DNA of 64,000 nucleotides from CAZZCU01 sp964652825 (lineage in GTDB: Bacteria > Bdellovibrionota_B > Oligoflexia > Oligoflexales > CAZZCU01). Of this stretch, positions 51,628 to 59,933 are shown piece after piece. A model generated the notes under the pieces. It did no database searches, was not told the DNA's origin, and was given only the letters and a program-made list of their open reading frames with translations. The position numbers and the translations under genes are program-made. The DNA is taken from assembly GCA_964652825.1 (NCBI GenBank), contig CAZZCU010000008.1, positions 24,530-88,529 of the forward strand, given 5' to 3'. How positions within the stretch are numbered: position 1 is the stretch's first letter; each line of letters starts with the position of its first letter.

Positions 51628-52737
51628 CTAGAAGCTGCGAATAAACTCCCAAACCATGACTGTGTTTTCGTCGACGATTTGCTGCACCTGACTGAAAGGC
51701 GGCGCTTTGGCTTTCGCAACTTCGATACCATAGGCTAGGGTTCGCTTTTGCCAATAATAATAATCCGCACTAGATCCAGGTGCGGCATAAAGAATCTTCG
51801 AGATTTGACCGGAGCGATAACCGTTGGTAGCGCTCATTCGCTGCGCGATATCGATAAATCGTCGATGGTCCTCAGCTGGCACGGTCGAGGTTGTATAGGC
51901 CCAAGGATACATAATCATTTCGCCATGCGCGTGGAAACTCAAAAGACCAGCGAAGTGACGGGTATGAAAAAAATCAATCAAAGCCTTAATGGGGCGAATC
52001 GAGCTGCGGTTGGGTTTATCTGGCCATGGATACTGTCGGTTCGGGTCTTCGCCATCGACATAGCGGCTACGTTTGACGTAGCTATCTGGTGATACGACCG
52101 GAATAAAAAAGATTTCGTGGTCGTCAATCATCGCGGTTTTCTCGCTGTCTTGGCCATAACCGTCGACAAGTTGATGCAGTATGCCCATCACCACCTCGAC
52201 CGAGATGATTTCATCACCGTGGGTTGCGCCGTCGACTAGTAGTTCCGGCTCGTCCTCATCTTGGTGGACATTGTCGGATACTTTCACGGCAAGCAAGGGT
52301 CGGCCTTGTGTCGAGGTGCCGTAGTTTTCCAGCTTAACAAGATCGGGATGCTCCGCGGCTAGACTCTGCAGCTCCGCGACTAAGCCGTCAAAGTTGCGAT
52401 AACCATTGAGCTGATCTGTTTGCGCCAATATTTCTAGCGCGGCGTTTTCATTCTCTTGTATTAGCTGTGCCTGTGGGGCTAGTTGCAAGAATCGTGAGCG
52501 TTGGCCATGCGGCACCAACACTGCAAAGGTTTGGTCGTTAATGCGTTCGACGACTTCAAACTTTGTGGCAATTTCCTGCATTAGCGTTTCAGGGATGTGA
52601 CTAACTTGGTAACGCGCCAACGTGGGGAACATTCGCTGGTCGTCACCGGTAGTATTGGCTGTGGCCGCGGTGATGAGAGGTATTGCCACGATCAGCACGG
52701 CATGCAGCATGGTTTTAATCGGGTTTATCAGTCGCAT
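51628..52737 (-). CDS. Secreted M14-family zinc carboxypeptidase
   Basis: 369 residues. Signal peptide (MLHAVLIVAIPLITAATA). A propeptide-like region of about 70 residues, then the M14 domain: zinc ligands in DGATHGDEIIS (His173, Glu176) and FHAHGEMIMYPW (His269), substrate-binding Arg in DPNRQYPWPD (Arg234) and catalytic Glu in LAYGIEVAK (Glu339). These are all the residues required for activity. The order and spacing match M14 enzymes that remove C-terminal residues from peptides; substrate preference cannot be read. Expected location is the periplasm or outside the cell. It follows the legumain-like lipoprotein gene by 28 bases and is probably co-transcribed with it. Confidence 0.92.
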   Translation of the reverse strand: MRLINPIKTMLHAVLIVAIPLITAATANTTGDDQRMFPTLARYQVSHIPETLMQEIATKFEVVERINDQTFAVLVPHGQRSRFLQLAPQAQLIQENENAALEILAQTDQLNGYRNFDGLVAELQSLAAEHPDLVKLENYGTSTQGRPLLAVKVSDNVHQDEDEPELLVDGATHGDEIISVEVVMGILHQLVDGYGQDSEKTAMIDDHEIFFIPVVSPDSYVKRSRYVDGEDPNRQYPWPDKPNRSSIRPIKALIDFFHTRHFAGLLSFHAHGEMIMYPWAYTTSTVPAEDHRRFIDIAQRMSATNGYRSGQISKILYAAPGSSADYYYWQKRTLAYGIEVAKAKAPPFSQVQQIVDENTVMVWEFIRSF

Positions 52738-52765
52738 AAAATCCCCTGACGCTAGAGTAGATTAT

Positions 52766-53704
52766 CTAGAGCCGGGTTTGTCGATCCAGCTCCTGAACAA
52801 GCTCCGCTACCTGTGCTTCGGACATACCTTCGGAGGTATGTTCCAGTGCCTCGATAAATGAGCGTGGTGGAATACGGTTCATGAGTATATGCGGGTTATA
52901 TGTACCTGTATACACCGGAGTATGGCCGCCGACGCGTTTGGTTTTCCAGGTGCTGAACGCGATAATTTCTTCCAGACTGATAAAGCCGTCCTTAACGCCA
53001 TCGACGTGCCCGTCCGCATAGCCGATCAGGGCTTTCCAGAGGGCATGACCAAAGGCGCTACCGGCACTGCCGCGCGGTTGATTCGGCTCGTCGGGATCCG
53101 TGCCCGGTCCGGTACTGGACGTTTCATGGGCGCGGCTGGAGGCCATCACCAGCAAAGTCCGCCCGTCTTCGGCGAAGCGTTCCCAGTCCGAGCGCCGGGC
53201 ATTAAATGAGTTGACCAGATTGCCGGAGTAACAGGCCATGGTGAAGATGATGATTTCCCGTGCGGGCATTGCCAACGCGGCGTCGCGCATGTCATCGTAG
53301 CTAACGCCCACCATCAAGCCGGTGCGCGAACCGTGCCCACTGGAATACTGCACATACATGTCTTCGCTGTGCATGTTGCTGGTTAGTGTCTCCCATTTCT
53401 GGCGAATGGCGGTACCAGTCGCCAACGCTGGGCCAATTAACTGGCTGCCGATGTAATCGCCACCCACCTGATCGGTGAAGATATTATGGGTATGCAGGAC
53501 ATCGAATTTGACTTCGTTGTGCATGGAGCTGGGATCACTACTGGCAGCTGCTCCCCAACCGAAATAGTGTTTCTGGCCGTTATAGTCTGGGCCGGTCAGC
53601 GATAATATCTGGCTTGGTTGTGACGTGGTCGCGGGCCCGCACGCGTTTAACAGGACAAACATGAGCATGGCGCTGATAGCGACTATAAAGCGTTGTTTTC
53701 GCAT
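52766..53704 (-). CDS. Lipoprotein with legumain/caspase-like cysteine peptidase domain
   Basis: 312 residues. Lipobox LNAC (Cys22). The catalytic pair of clan CD is clear: MYVQYSSGHGSRTGLMVG with His124-Gly, and EIIIFTMACYSGNLVNSF with Cys158 in the Ala-Cys-Tyr-Ser-Gly context typical of C13 (legumain-like) peptidases. A later section has LLVMASSRAHETSS and SAFGHALWKAL, the usual third and fourth strands. GVKDGFISLEEIIAF resembles an EF-hand-type half loop seen in related bacterial proteins. Activity is inferred from the intact dyad. GGGA is near the ATG. It stands between a secreted protein gene and an M14 carboxypeptidase gene in a close minus-strand series. Confidence 0.85.
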   Translation of the reverse strand: MRKQRFIVAISAMLMFVLLNACGPATTSQPSQILSLTGPDYNGQKHYFGWGAAASSDPSSMHNEVKFDVLHTHNIFTDQVGGDYIGSQLIGPALATGTAIRQKWETLTSNMHSEDMYVQYSSGHGSRTGLMVGVSYDDMRDAALAMPAREIIIFTMACYSGNLVNSFNARRSDWERFAEDGRTLLVMASSRAHETSSTGPGTDPDEPNQPRGSAGSAFGHALWKALIGYADGHVDGVKDGFISLEEIIAFSTWKTKRVGGHTPVYTGTYNPHILMNRIPPRSFIEALEHTSEGMSEAQVAELVQELDRQTRL

Positions 53705-53732
53705 AGCTGCATCCCTTCCCTGGTCTGACGGC

Positions 53733-54215
53733 TTAACGTTGAATTTGTAAGTTTTCGAGCAGTGTTATCGCGGCGGTGTCGGCCATGACAGCCGAAGAAC
53801 CGCGCGCAAAACCATAATAGGATTTGTTGTTCAGCTCGGTTTTAAATGCCGTGATGAATACCACCGGTGTCTCACTGGTCGCTGCCTTGGTGGTTTGCAG
53901 CATGTGCCAACTGAGATCGCCAATGGTTCGGCGATGGATATCACGGGTGAGTGTTGAACCGTTCACGAAAATATCGTGCATGTTCAGATTCAACTGCTCA
54001 CGAGCATACAATGTCACGTAAACACCGGCACCGGAAAAGCCGGCCAGGAGGACGTCCTGACTGCGAGCTGTTTGTTCGGTGCGCCAACCTTCGGGTACTT
54101 CAATCAGTACGTCTTCAAACTGAATGGAAGTGGGCTTGATCGGAACAGATTGAGCGTTGAGTTGGCCGGGCAGAGGCAAGCCGCAGATTAACATCGCCAG
54201 TGCGAAAGCTCGCAT
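53733..54215 (-). CDS. Small secreted protein, function unknown
   Basis: 160 residues from the ATG at 54215 (AAGGAGAA upstream). Signal peptide MRAFALAMLICGLPLPGQLN with cut after NAQS. The mature protein (QFEDVLIEVPEGWRTEQTAR, VLLAGFSGAGVYVTLYARE, WHMLQTTKAATSETPVVFIT) has the strand pattern of small domains found in some periplasmic stress or lipid-binding proteins (DUF-like), with no catalytic signature. It is 28 bases upstream of the legumain-like gene. Confidence 0.72.
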   Translation of the reverse strand: MRAFALAMLICGLPLPGQLNAQSVPIKPTSIQFEDVLIEVPEGWRTEQTARSQDVLLAGFSGAGVYVTLYAREQLNLNMHDIFVNGSTLTRDIHRRTIGDLSWHMLQTTKAATSETPVVFITAFKTELNNKSYYGFARGSSAVMADTAAITLLENLQIQR

Positions 54216-54249
54216 GCGTTCTCCTTCCTTAGAGAGGTGCAATGTCTAT

Positions 54250-54594
54250 TTAGCTGTCGATTTTTTCTAAAACCAATTTTAGCATTTCTTCGGGATTTGC
54301 GAAAAACTGGCGCATGGCATAGGACTCGTCAAACCATTCTTTGAGCGGATCACGTTCGCCGGTCTGGGCTTTTTTAACCAGTTCCGGATAATCAGTGGTC
54401 AGGTTGACCAGTCGCTCGACGACGCCGGTAGCTTGTGCGTCGTGTGCCGGATAACGTTCGCGTAAAAACCGAAATACCATGTAGATAATTAGAGGATCGC
54501 AGGGTTCGGCGGCCTTGGCGATGGTTTGCAAAGGCAGATTGCCGTTTTCCACGCCTTCGAGAAAGTAAAGCGCGTCGCGTAATTCCTGGCTCAT
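54250..54594 (-). CDS. Small acidic cytoplasmic protein, function unknown
   Basis: 114 residues, all-helical in prediction, with no signal peptide. ATG preceded by GGGATGATC. Segments such as MSQELRDALYFLEGVENG, LIIYMVFRFLRERYPAHDA and EWFDESYAMRQFFANPEEML show amphipathic helices. It begins four bases after the CHAD gene stop, so it is coupled to it. I recognise no family. Confidence 0.7.
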   Translation of the reverse strand: MSQELRDALYFLEGVENGNLPLQTIAKAAEPCDPLIIYMVFRFLRERYPAHDAQATGVVERLVNLTTDYPELVKKAQTGERDPLKEWFDESYAMRQFFANPEEMLKLVLEKIDS

Positions 54595-54598
54595 ATGA

Positions 54599-55624
54599 TC
54601 ATCCCATCATGACGGCGGGTTTTCGATTCAGCCGCGGTGTGCTCTTGGGTTTCGCCAGAGCAACAATCTTGGACTTGCCTAACATCCAACGTGCCGTCGA
54701 CTCGCGCAAGCCCCAAGCTGTCAATAAATCGTAGCCGTAGCCAGCAGCAATTTTAACATGCCAGAACTGTAAAAAGATATCGTGTTGGCGTTCAAGCGCC
54801 AAAGAAAAGCGCGCGGACAACAAGGCTAACCCGGCGGCATGGGCATCAGACGGCGACTTGAGGCGTTTTTGGAATTTGGCGAGACGGTGAACGATCATAT
54901 CGAAGTCAGCCAGCTTGCCGAGAATATCCTGCGCTTCCGTCAAAGTCGCACGCAGGGGGGACGGAGTCGCAATCGGGAGATGCGTCTGAAAACTATCAAG
55001 CGTATAGCGCAACTTCTTAAACTGGCGTCGCAAACGATGCGTGCTGGCGAAAGTCTCGTCCTGATCGGCGAGTTCGTAGAGTTTATAAATATCTTTGAGT
55101 TCGCGGGCGATGACCATGGGTGCGAATTCGCTGAGTTTGCCGGATTGCTGAGCCGCGATTTCCGGTCGCGCGAAGTATTTGGTTGCACGACGCGCGATTT
55201 TTTTGGCGGCGCCGGCTTTGAGGCGTTTGCTGGTTTTCAAGCGTTGCTTGTGCAATTGTTTACGGATTTTGCGCGCAATGGTGTAAGCGGCGAGCAACTC
55301 GGGTTCGGTGAGCCTGTCACTGGCTTCGGCAATCGTGCGTAGCAGGATTTCGCGGTCGCGAATCTCGCCGCACTGGCGGCGCAGTCGATTAATATTGCGT
55401 TTCAGTTGCTTGCTGAAGTCGTCATCAATAAAACTGGCGTAAATATCCAGAGCTGTGAGGGAGCGTCGTGCCGCCACCCGCAGATCATGGATGGCTTTGG
55501 AGTCGCCCGGGTTACTTCGCAGCGGCTTGGTGGCGGCTTGCATGGAGCTAATATGTTTGAAAATACAGGCACTTGCGGCTTTGATGGTCTGCTTGGCTTC
55601 ACGCTCGGAGGTTGATGCGCGCAT
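54599..55624 (-). CDS. CHAD-domain protein
   Basis: 341 residues. CHAD is a helical, positively charged domain that binds inorganic polyphosphate. Seen: the signature HDLRVAARRSLTALDIYASF with its conserved His and Arg residues, further basic helices (LKRNINRLRRQCGEIRDREI, HRLRRQFKKLRYTLDSFQTH) and ILGKLADFDMIVHRL. No CYTH domain is attached. AAAGGAG is 8-14 bases before the ATG. It is followed by a small helical gene four bases later. Polyphosphate binding is expected from the family; the cellular role here is not known. Confidence 0.9.
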   Translation of the reverse strand: MRASTSEREAKQTIKAASACIFKHISSMQAATKPLRSNPGDSKAIHDLRVAARRSLTALDIYASFIDDDFSKQLKRNINRLRRQCGEIRDREILLRTIAEASDRLTEPELLAAYTIARKIRKQLHKQRLKTSKRLKAGAAKKIARRATKYFARPEIAAQQSGKLSEFAPMVIARELKDIYKLYELADQDETFASTHRLRRQFKKLRYTLDSFQTHLPIATPSPLRATLTEAQDILGKLADFDMIVHRLAKFQKRLKSPSDAHAAGLALLSARFSLALERQHDIFLQFWHVKIAAGYGYDLLTAWGLRESTARWMLGKSKIVALAKPKSTPRLNRKPAVMMG

Positions 55625-55651
55625 AGGGTTTCTCCTTTGGAGATGCTAGTT

Positions 55652-56254
<603 letters not shown>

Positions 56255-56319
56255 GATCGACTCCTTATCAATAATGTCCATGCGTATTGTAGCATTGCTG
56301 ATGTCAGAGTGTGAGATGC

Positions 56320-56982
56320 TCACGAAGAAAACACGGCATCGAGTATTTTTTTAACGCCCTCATAACCGAGGAAAAACAGGCCGACAAAAAGCAGAATATT
56401 GATAATAAATGCGGCATAGCCAACCAGCATGACAAAAGCATCCTCTTCAAGATTGGCTAAACTAAGAAAGATAATCGCCAGAGCCGGTGGAAAATTGGTA
56501 CCTGGGGGTAACGGTAGTGCTAATAACAAACCACATACGGCAATCAATAACCCGTTGAAACGTCGCAGGCCGGGATGGTTCACATAGGCCCGGCCGCGCG
56601 GTTTCACGATGTGTTCGATTTTCGCCGCCAAGGCGACACCATAGCGGCCGATATGCTGTAACAACTTTGGCGAAATCTCACGTTTGCGCCATAGCGCCGG
56701 GACCCACGGTGGTTTTTCCAACAAGGCAGCGATCCCGGCGGCGGCGATAACAATGCCGAGAACAACTGACAATCCCGGTAGAGGTACTGGCAGCATGAAT
56801 GGCAGGCACAGGATTAAAGTCACTAGCATGTGACCGCGTTGTGCCATCTGATCGAGGAATTCACCGAGCTGAATCTTGCCGTCGCCATCGAGATCACGCA
56901 GCTCGCACAGAGTCTCCCGCAGACCGCGCGGGGATTTTTGCTCGATGTTATGCTGAGCGGCGGTCAAACGTAGGTTAGCCAT
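56320..56982 (-). CDS. ExoD-like membrane protein with an EF-hand loop
   Basis: 220 residues from the ATG at 56982 (another ATG at 57015 lies inside ilvE). ExoD family: IQLGEFLDQMAQRGHMLVT, LCLPFMLPVPLPGLSVVLGI, AALLEKPPWVPALWRKREIS, then NGLLIAVCGLLLALPLPPGT and further membrane helices; about four to five helices in all. ExoD was linked to exopolysaccharide production in rhizobia, but its mechanism is unknown. Unusual: directly before the ExoD core stands DLDGDGKIQLGE, a perfect EF-hand calcium loop (D-x-D-x-D-G-x-I-x3-E). The gene overlaps the end of ilvE by 19 bases. Confidence 0.82.
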   Translation of the reverse strand: MANLRLTAAQHNIEQKSPRGLRETLCELRDLDGDGKIQLGEFLDQMAQRGHMLVTLILCLPFMLPVPLPGLSVVLGIVIAAAGIAALLEKPPWVPALWRKREISPKLLQHIGRYGVALAAKIEHIVKPRGRAYVNHPGLRRFNGLLIAVCGLLLALPLPPGTNFPPALAIIFLSLANLEEDAFVMLVGYAAFIINILLFVGLFFLGYEGVKKILDAVFSS

Positions 56983-57884
56983 GTTTGGTATTTGCGATTC
57001 TGACCACGAACACATTTAAAATATTCGTCGGCAAGTTTTTTGCTGATCGGACCTGGCTCACCGCTACCGATTTTGCGGTGATCAATTTCGCGGATCGGCG
57101 TGACTTCGGCCGCCGTGCCGGTAAAGAATACTTCGTCAGCAAAATACAGTTCGTTGCGGGTAATGGTAGTCTCGCGTACTTCGATGCCCAGGTCTTTTGC
57201 CAGAGTCATGATGGAGGCGCGAGTGATTCCCGGTAATATCGCCTGTGCGGTTGGCGTATACAAAACGCCATCTCTTGCAACGAAAATATTTTCGCCGGAG
57301 CCTTCGGCGACGAAGCCATGCTGATCGAGCAGAATTGCTTCATCCATTTTGTTCTGACTGGCTTCGCGTCGCGCCAGAATCGAGGTGAGATAGTTGCCGC
57401 TGATTTTTGCCCACGGTAGTGAGCTGCCGGGATCCGGACGGCGAAACGTCGATACCATAACGCGAATGCCTTTTGCCAGACTTTCGGCGCCCAGGTATTT
57501 GCCCCAGGGCCAGACGGCGATAATTTGATGTGGTTTTGGCGTATCCGGTAATTTTAGACCTTTGACGGTCTCATCAATGTAGGCGAATGGCCGAATGTAC
57601 CATTCCTGAAGACCATTCGCTTTAATGCATTGCTTTGTTGCTTCAATGTAATCTTTAACGGTGTAACTTGCTTCATAACCGAGTACCTGCATCGATTTAA
57701 TGAAGCGTTGATAATGGGCTTCGGCGTGGAATATGGCAATTTGTCCATCGGCGGTTTGATAGGCGCGAATGCCCTCGAACGCACCCGAACCATATTGAAG
57801 CGAGTGTGACAATACATGCACATTGGCCTTGTCTGCTGGTCGTAATTCTCCGTCAAACCAAATAACTGATGCCTGGTCAGCCAT
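56964..57884 (-). CDS. ilvE: Branched-chain amino acid aminotransferase
   Basis: PLP enzyme for the last step of Leu, Ile and Val synthesis (and first step of their breakdown). 306 residues from the ATG at 57884, which has AAGGAGCGG eight bases upstream. Class IV fold: IWFDGELRPADKANVHVLSH, LQYGSGAFEGIRAYQT, the PLP lysine in WAKISGNYLTSILARREA, EGSGENIFV, ILPGITRASIMTLAKDLG and ELYFADEVFFTGTAAEVTPI. These match BCAT rather than D-amino acid aminotransferase (presence of the VxxH-S-L-x-Y-G and EVTPI motifs). Upstream gene thiL is 80 bases away. Confidence 0.95.
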   Translation of the reverse strand: MADQASVIWFDGELRPADKANVHVLSHSLQYGSGAFEGIRAYQTADGQIAIFHAEAHYQRFIKSMQVLGYEASYTVKDYIEATKQCIKANGLQEWYIRPFAYIDETVKGLKLPDTPKPHQIIAVWPWGKYLGAESLAKGIRVMVSTFRRPDPGSSLPWAKISGNYLTSILARREASQNKMDEAILLDQHGFVAEGSGENIFVARDGVLYTPTAQAILPGITRASIMTLAKDLGIEVRETTITRNELYFADEVFFTGTAAEVTPIREIDHRKIGSGEPGPISKKLADEYFKCVRGQNRKYQTWLTYV

Positions 57885-57964
57885 TACCCGCTCCTTCTTG
57901 GTCATTCATCATTGCGGGCGAGACACTATCACACGTTAGCGGGTTTTCTAAATGTAAAAGGTCG

Positions 57965-58885
57965 TTATCGATGCTCGTAACCCTCCCAGGTAACGGCTTC
58001 TAATGCTTGGGTTTTATCGTTATGCCACCATAAGCCATCGCCTGCACGGATCGTTCCGACCTGTGTTATGGGTAGCGACAGGTCCTTGGCGTGCGGCAAT
58101 AGCCGATCGGCGTCCGACTGGGCAAGAGTAAAGCATAATTCAAAATCCTCGCCATCGGTCATGGCGTGTTCCAGTGTGGTGCGATCATCGCGGTGCTGTC
58201 GCGCCGCCGGATTTATCGGTATGGCGTTTTGCTGAAGATGCGCGGCGACACCGCTGGCAAAACAAATATTGCGCAAATCAGTGGCAAGTCCATCGCTGAT
58301 ATCAGTCATCGCATGCAACGGATAATTTTTATGAAGATATAAGGCTTCGCTGACGCGCGGCAGGAAATCAAGATGCTTGCCAAAAATACTACCACCCAGA
58401 TCACCGGTGACCAGGATCGCATCACCAATGCGTGCGCCGGCGCGACTGATAACGCCGGGTGCTTCCGGACGACCAAAGGCGGTGATGCTGATAGTTAACG
58501 GTCCGTCCCACAGACTCGTATCGCCACCGGCAATATGCACGTCGAATTTATCCGCCAGTGCGAACATACCACCGTAAATAAGTTTGAGTGATTCCATCGT
58601 CAGCGTTCGCGGTAGCGCAATGCTGACGAGAGTCGCGATGGGCGTTGCAGCCATTGCCGCCAGATCGCTGAGATTAATCGCCAACGCCTTATGCCCGATT
58701 TGATGTGGAGCGACTTTGTCATAAAGAAAATCAACGCCGTCCATCAACATATCAACCGTGGTGACGAAACCATCGGTGTTGCTAAAATTAATCCACGCGG
58801 CATCATCGCCGATGCTGAGCGGAACCAATGGGTGCGGTCGTTGTTGCTGGCGCAGCCAATGAATAAGTTCGCGTTCTCGTATCAT
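57965..58885 (-). CDS. thiL: Thiamine-monophosphate kinase
   Basis: Phosphorylates thiamine monophosphate to the active thiamine diphosphate. 306 residues. Seen: REREL at the start, LSIGDDAAWINF, TVDMLMDGVDFLYDKVAPHQ, GHKALAINLSDLAAMAATPI, HIAGGDTSLWDGPLTISITA and MTDISDGLATDLRNICFAS: the magnesium- and ATP-binding acidic motifs of the PurM-like fold. Its ATG overlaps the gluQ stop by four bases, so the two are coupled. Confidence 0.95.
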   Translation of the reverse strand: MIRERELIHWLRQQQRPHPLVPLSIGDDAAWINFSNTDGFVTTVDMLMDGVDFLYDKVAPHQIGHKALAINLSDLAAMAATPIATLVSIALPRTLTMESLKLIYGGMFALADKFDVHIAGGDTSLWDGPLTISITAFGRPEAPGVISRAGARIGDAILVTGDLGGSIFGKHLDFLPRVSEALYLHKNYPLHAMTDISDGLATDLRNICFASGVAAHLQQNAIPINPAARQHRDDRTTLEHAMTDGEDFELCFTLAQSDADRLLPHAKDLSLPITQVGTIRAGDGLWWHNDKTQALEAVTWEGYEHR

Positions 58886-59823
58886 GTCAACAAACTCCGG
58901 ACGGCATCGGCAGGTATCGATTTGGCGGTGGGCTGGAGACCGGCCAGGAAAGCAGCTTCACCGATAACTGCGGCAGGGGTTTTACCATTTGCGCGCAGGT
59001 TACGCACGCCCAGATCGGCGTCGCGCTTGCTGAGTTTACGACCGCTCTTGTCTTTCAGCAAAGGATGATGCGCGAATAACGGCGGTGGCGTGTCACTCAA
59101 TTGTTGGCGCAACGCTAACTGACGGCCGGTGGAAGTCAAAAGATCCATGCCGCGTATCACCAGATTGATATCATCGTGTAAATCATCAACGGTCACGGCA
59201 AGGTGGTAAGTCCAGTTGCCGTCGCGATCACGTAAAAGTAAATCGCCGCATTGTTCCGCCGGGTTGTGCGTGAATTCCCGCCGCAACCAGGCGTCGTTAA
59301 AAACCATCGGTGTCGAGTCCAGTACCAGGCGCACACCGCAATCATTGCCGTCGGCAAGCCGGCGGTTGCGACAATGACCGTTATAACGTGGCTCCGCATC
59401 GGTGCCTATCGTTGGCGCGGGCTGAGAGCGGATGGCTTTACGCGAACAGTCGCAATAGTACAGTTGGGCTCCGCGCGCGCGTAAATCAATCAGAGCGTCT
59501 TGATAGCGTTGCGCATGACTGCTTTGGCGATAATCATTCTCTAGTTGTCTTTGCTGATCCAAGCCGACGTCGGGAACAAATCCCAGCCAGTGCAGGTCTT
59601 CGAGAATACTTTGCTCGTACTCTTGGCGGCAGCGGCCGCGATCGTGATCCTCGCAGCGCAGAATAATTTTGCCCCCCAGATGTTGGGCGATGCCCCAGAC
59701 AAAAATAGCGTTAACGACGTGCCCAAGATGTAAATGTCCGGTTGGACTAGGCGCAAATCTGGTTGAGATTTTGCCGCGTTGATCAGCAAACTGCGTTAGA
59801 TATGTGAGGCTTGCATGTGGCAT
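58882..59823 (-). CDS. gluQ: Glutamyl-Q tRNA(Asp) synthetase
   Basis: Charges queuosine at the wobble position of tRNA(Asp) with glutamate. 313 residues from ATG (59823). It has only the class I catalytic core and lacks the anticodon-binding domain, as GluQ-RS does. Seen: HIGH box RFAPSPTGHLHLGHVVNA, KMSKS-like KSGRKLSKRDAD, and zinc ligands in YYCDCSRKAI and YNGHCRNR. Glutamate-activating residues of the family (R-F-A-P-S and the Asp/Glu of LRCEDHDRGR) are present. Ends by overlapping thiL. No Que biosynthesis gene lies in this window. Confidence 0.94.
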   Translation of the reverse strand: MPHASLTYLTQFADQRGKISTRFAPSPTGHLHLGHVVNAIFVWGIAQHLGGKIILRCEDHDRGRCRQEYEQSILEDLHWLGFVPDVGLDQQRQLENDYRQSSHAQRYQDALIDLRARGAQLYYCDCSRKAIRSQPAPTIGTDAEPRYNGHCRNRRLADGNDCGVRLVLDSTPMVFNDAWLRREFTHNPAEQCGDLLLRDRDGNWTYHLAVTVDDLHDDINLVIRGMDLLTSTGRQLALRQQLSDTPPPLFAHHPLLKDKSGRKLSKRDADLGVRNLRANGKTPAAVIGEAAFLAGLQPTAKSIPADAVRSLLT

Positions 59824-59874
59824 CAGCACTGGTATCTACGACGATCACGACAGAGTGTTGGCGCACCATAACAC

Positions 59875-59880
59875 ATTATA
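59875..59880 (-). promoter_or_regulatory. Candidate -10 element for gluQ-thiL
   Basis: Perfect TATAAT on the minus strand, 52 bases upstream of the gluQ ATG, in the divergent gap with the NlpC/P60 gene. The -35 region is weak. Confidence 0.45.
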
Positions 59881-59933
59881 TCTACAGAAAAAAGAGTATG
59901 CCTTCATTTGGTCTTTTGGTACCCTGAAAGCTT

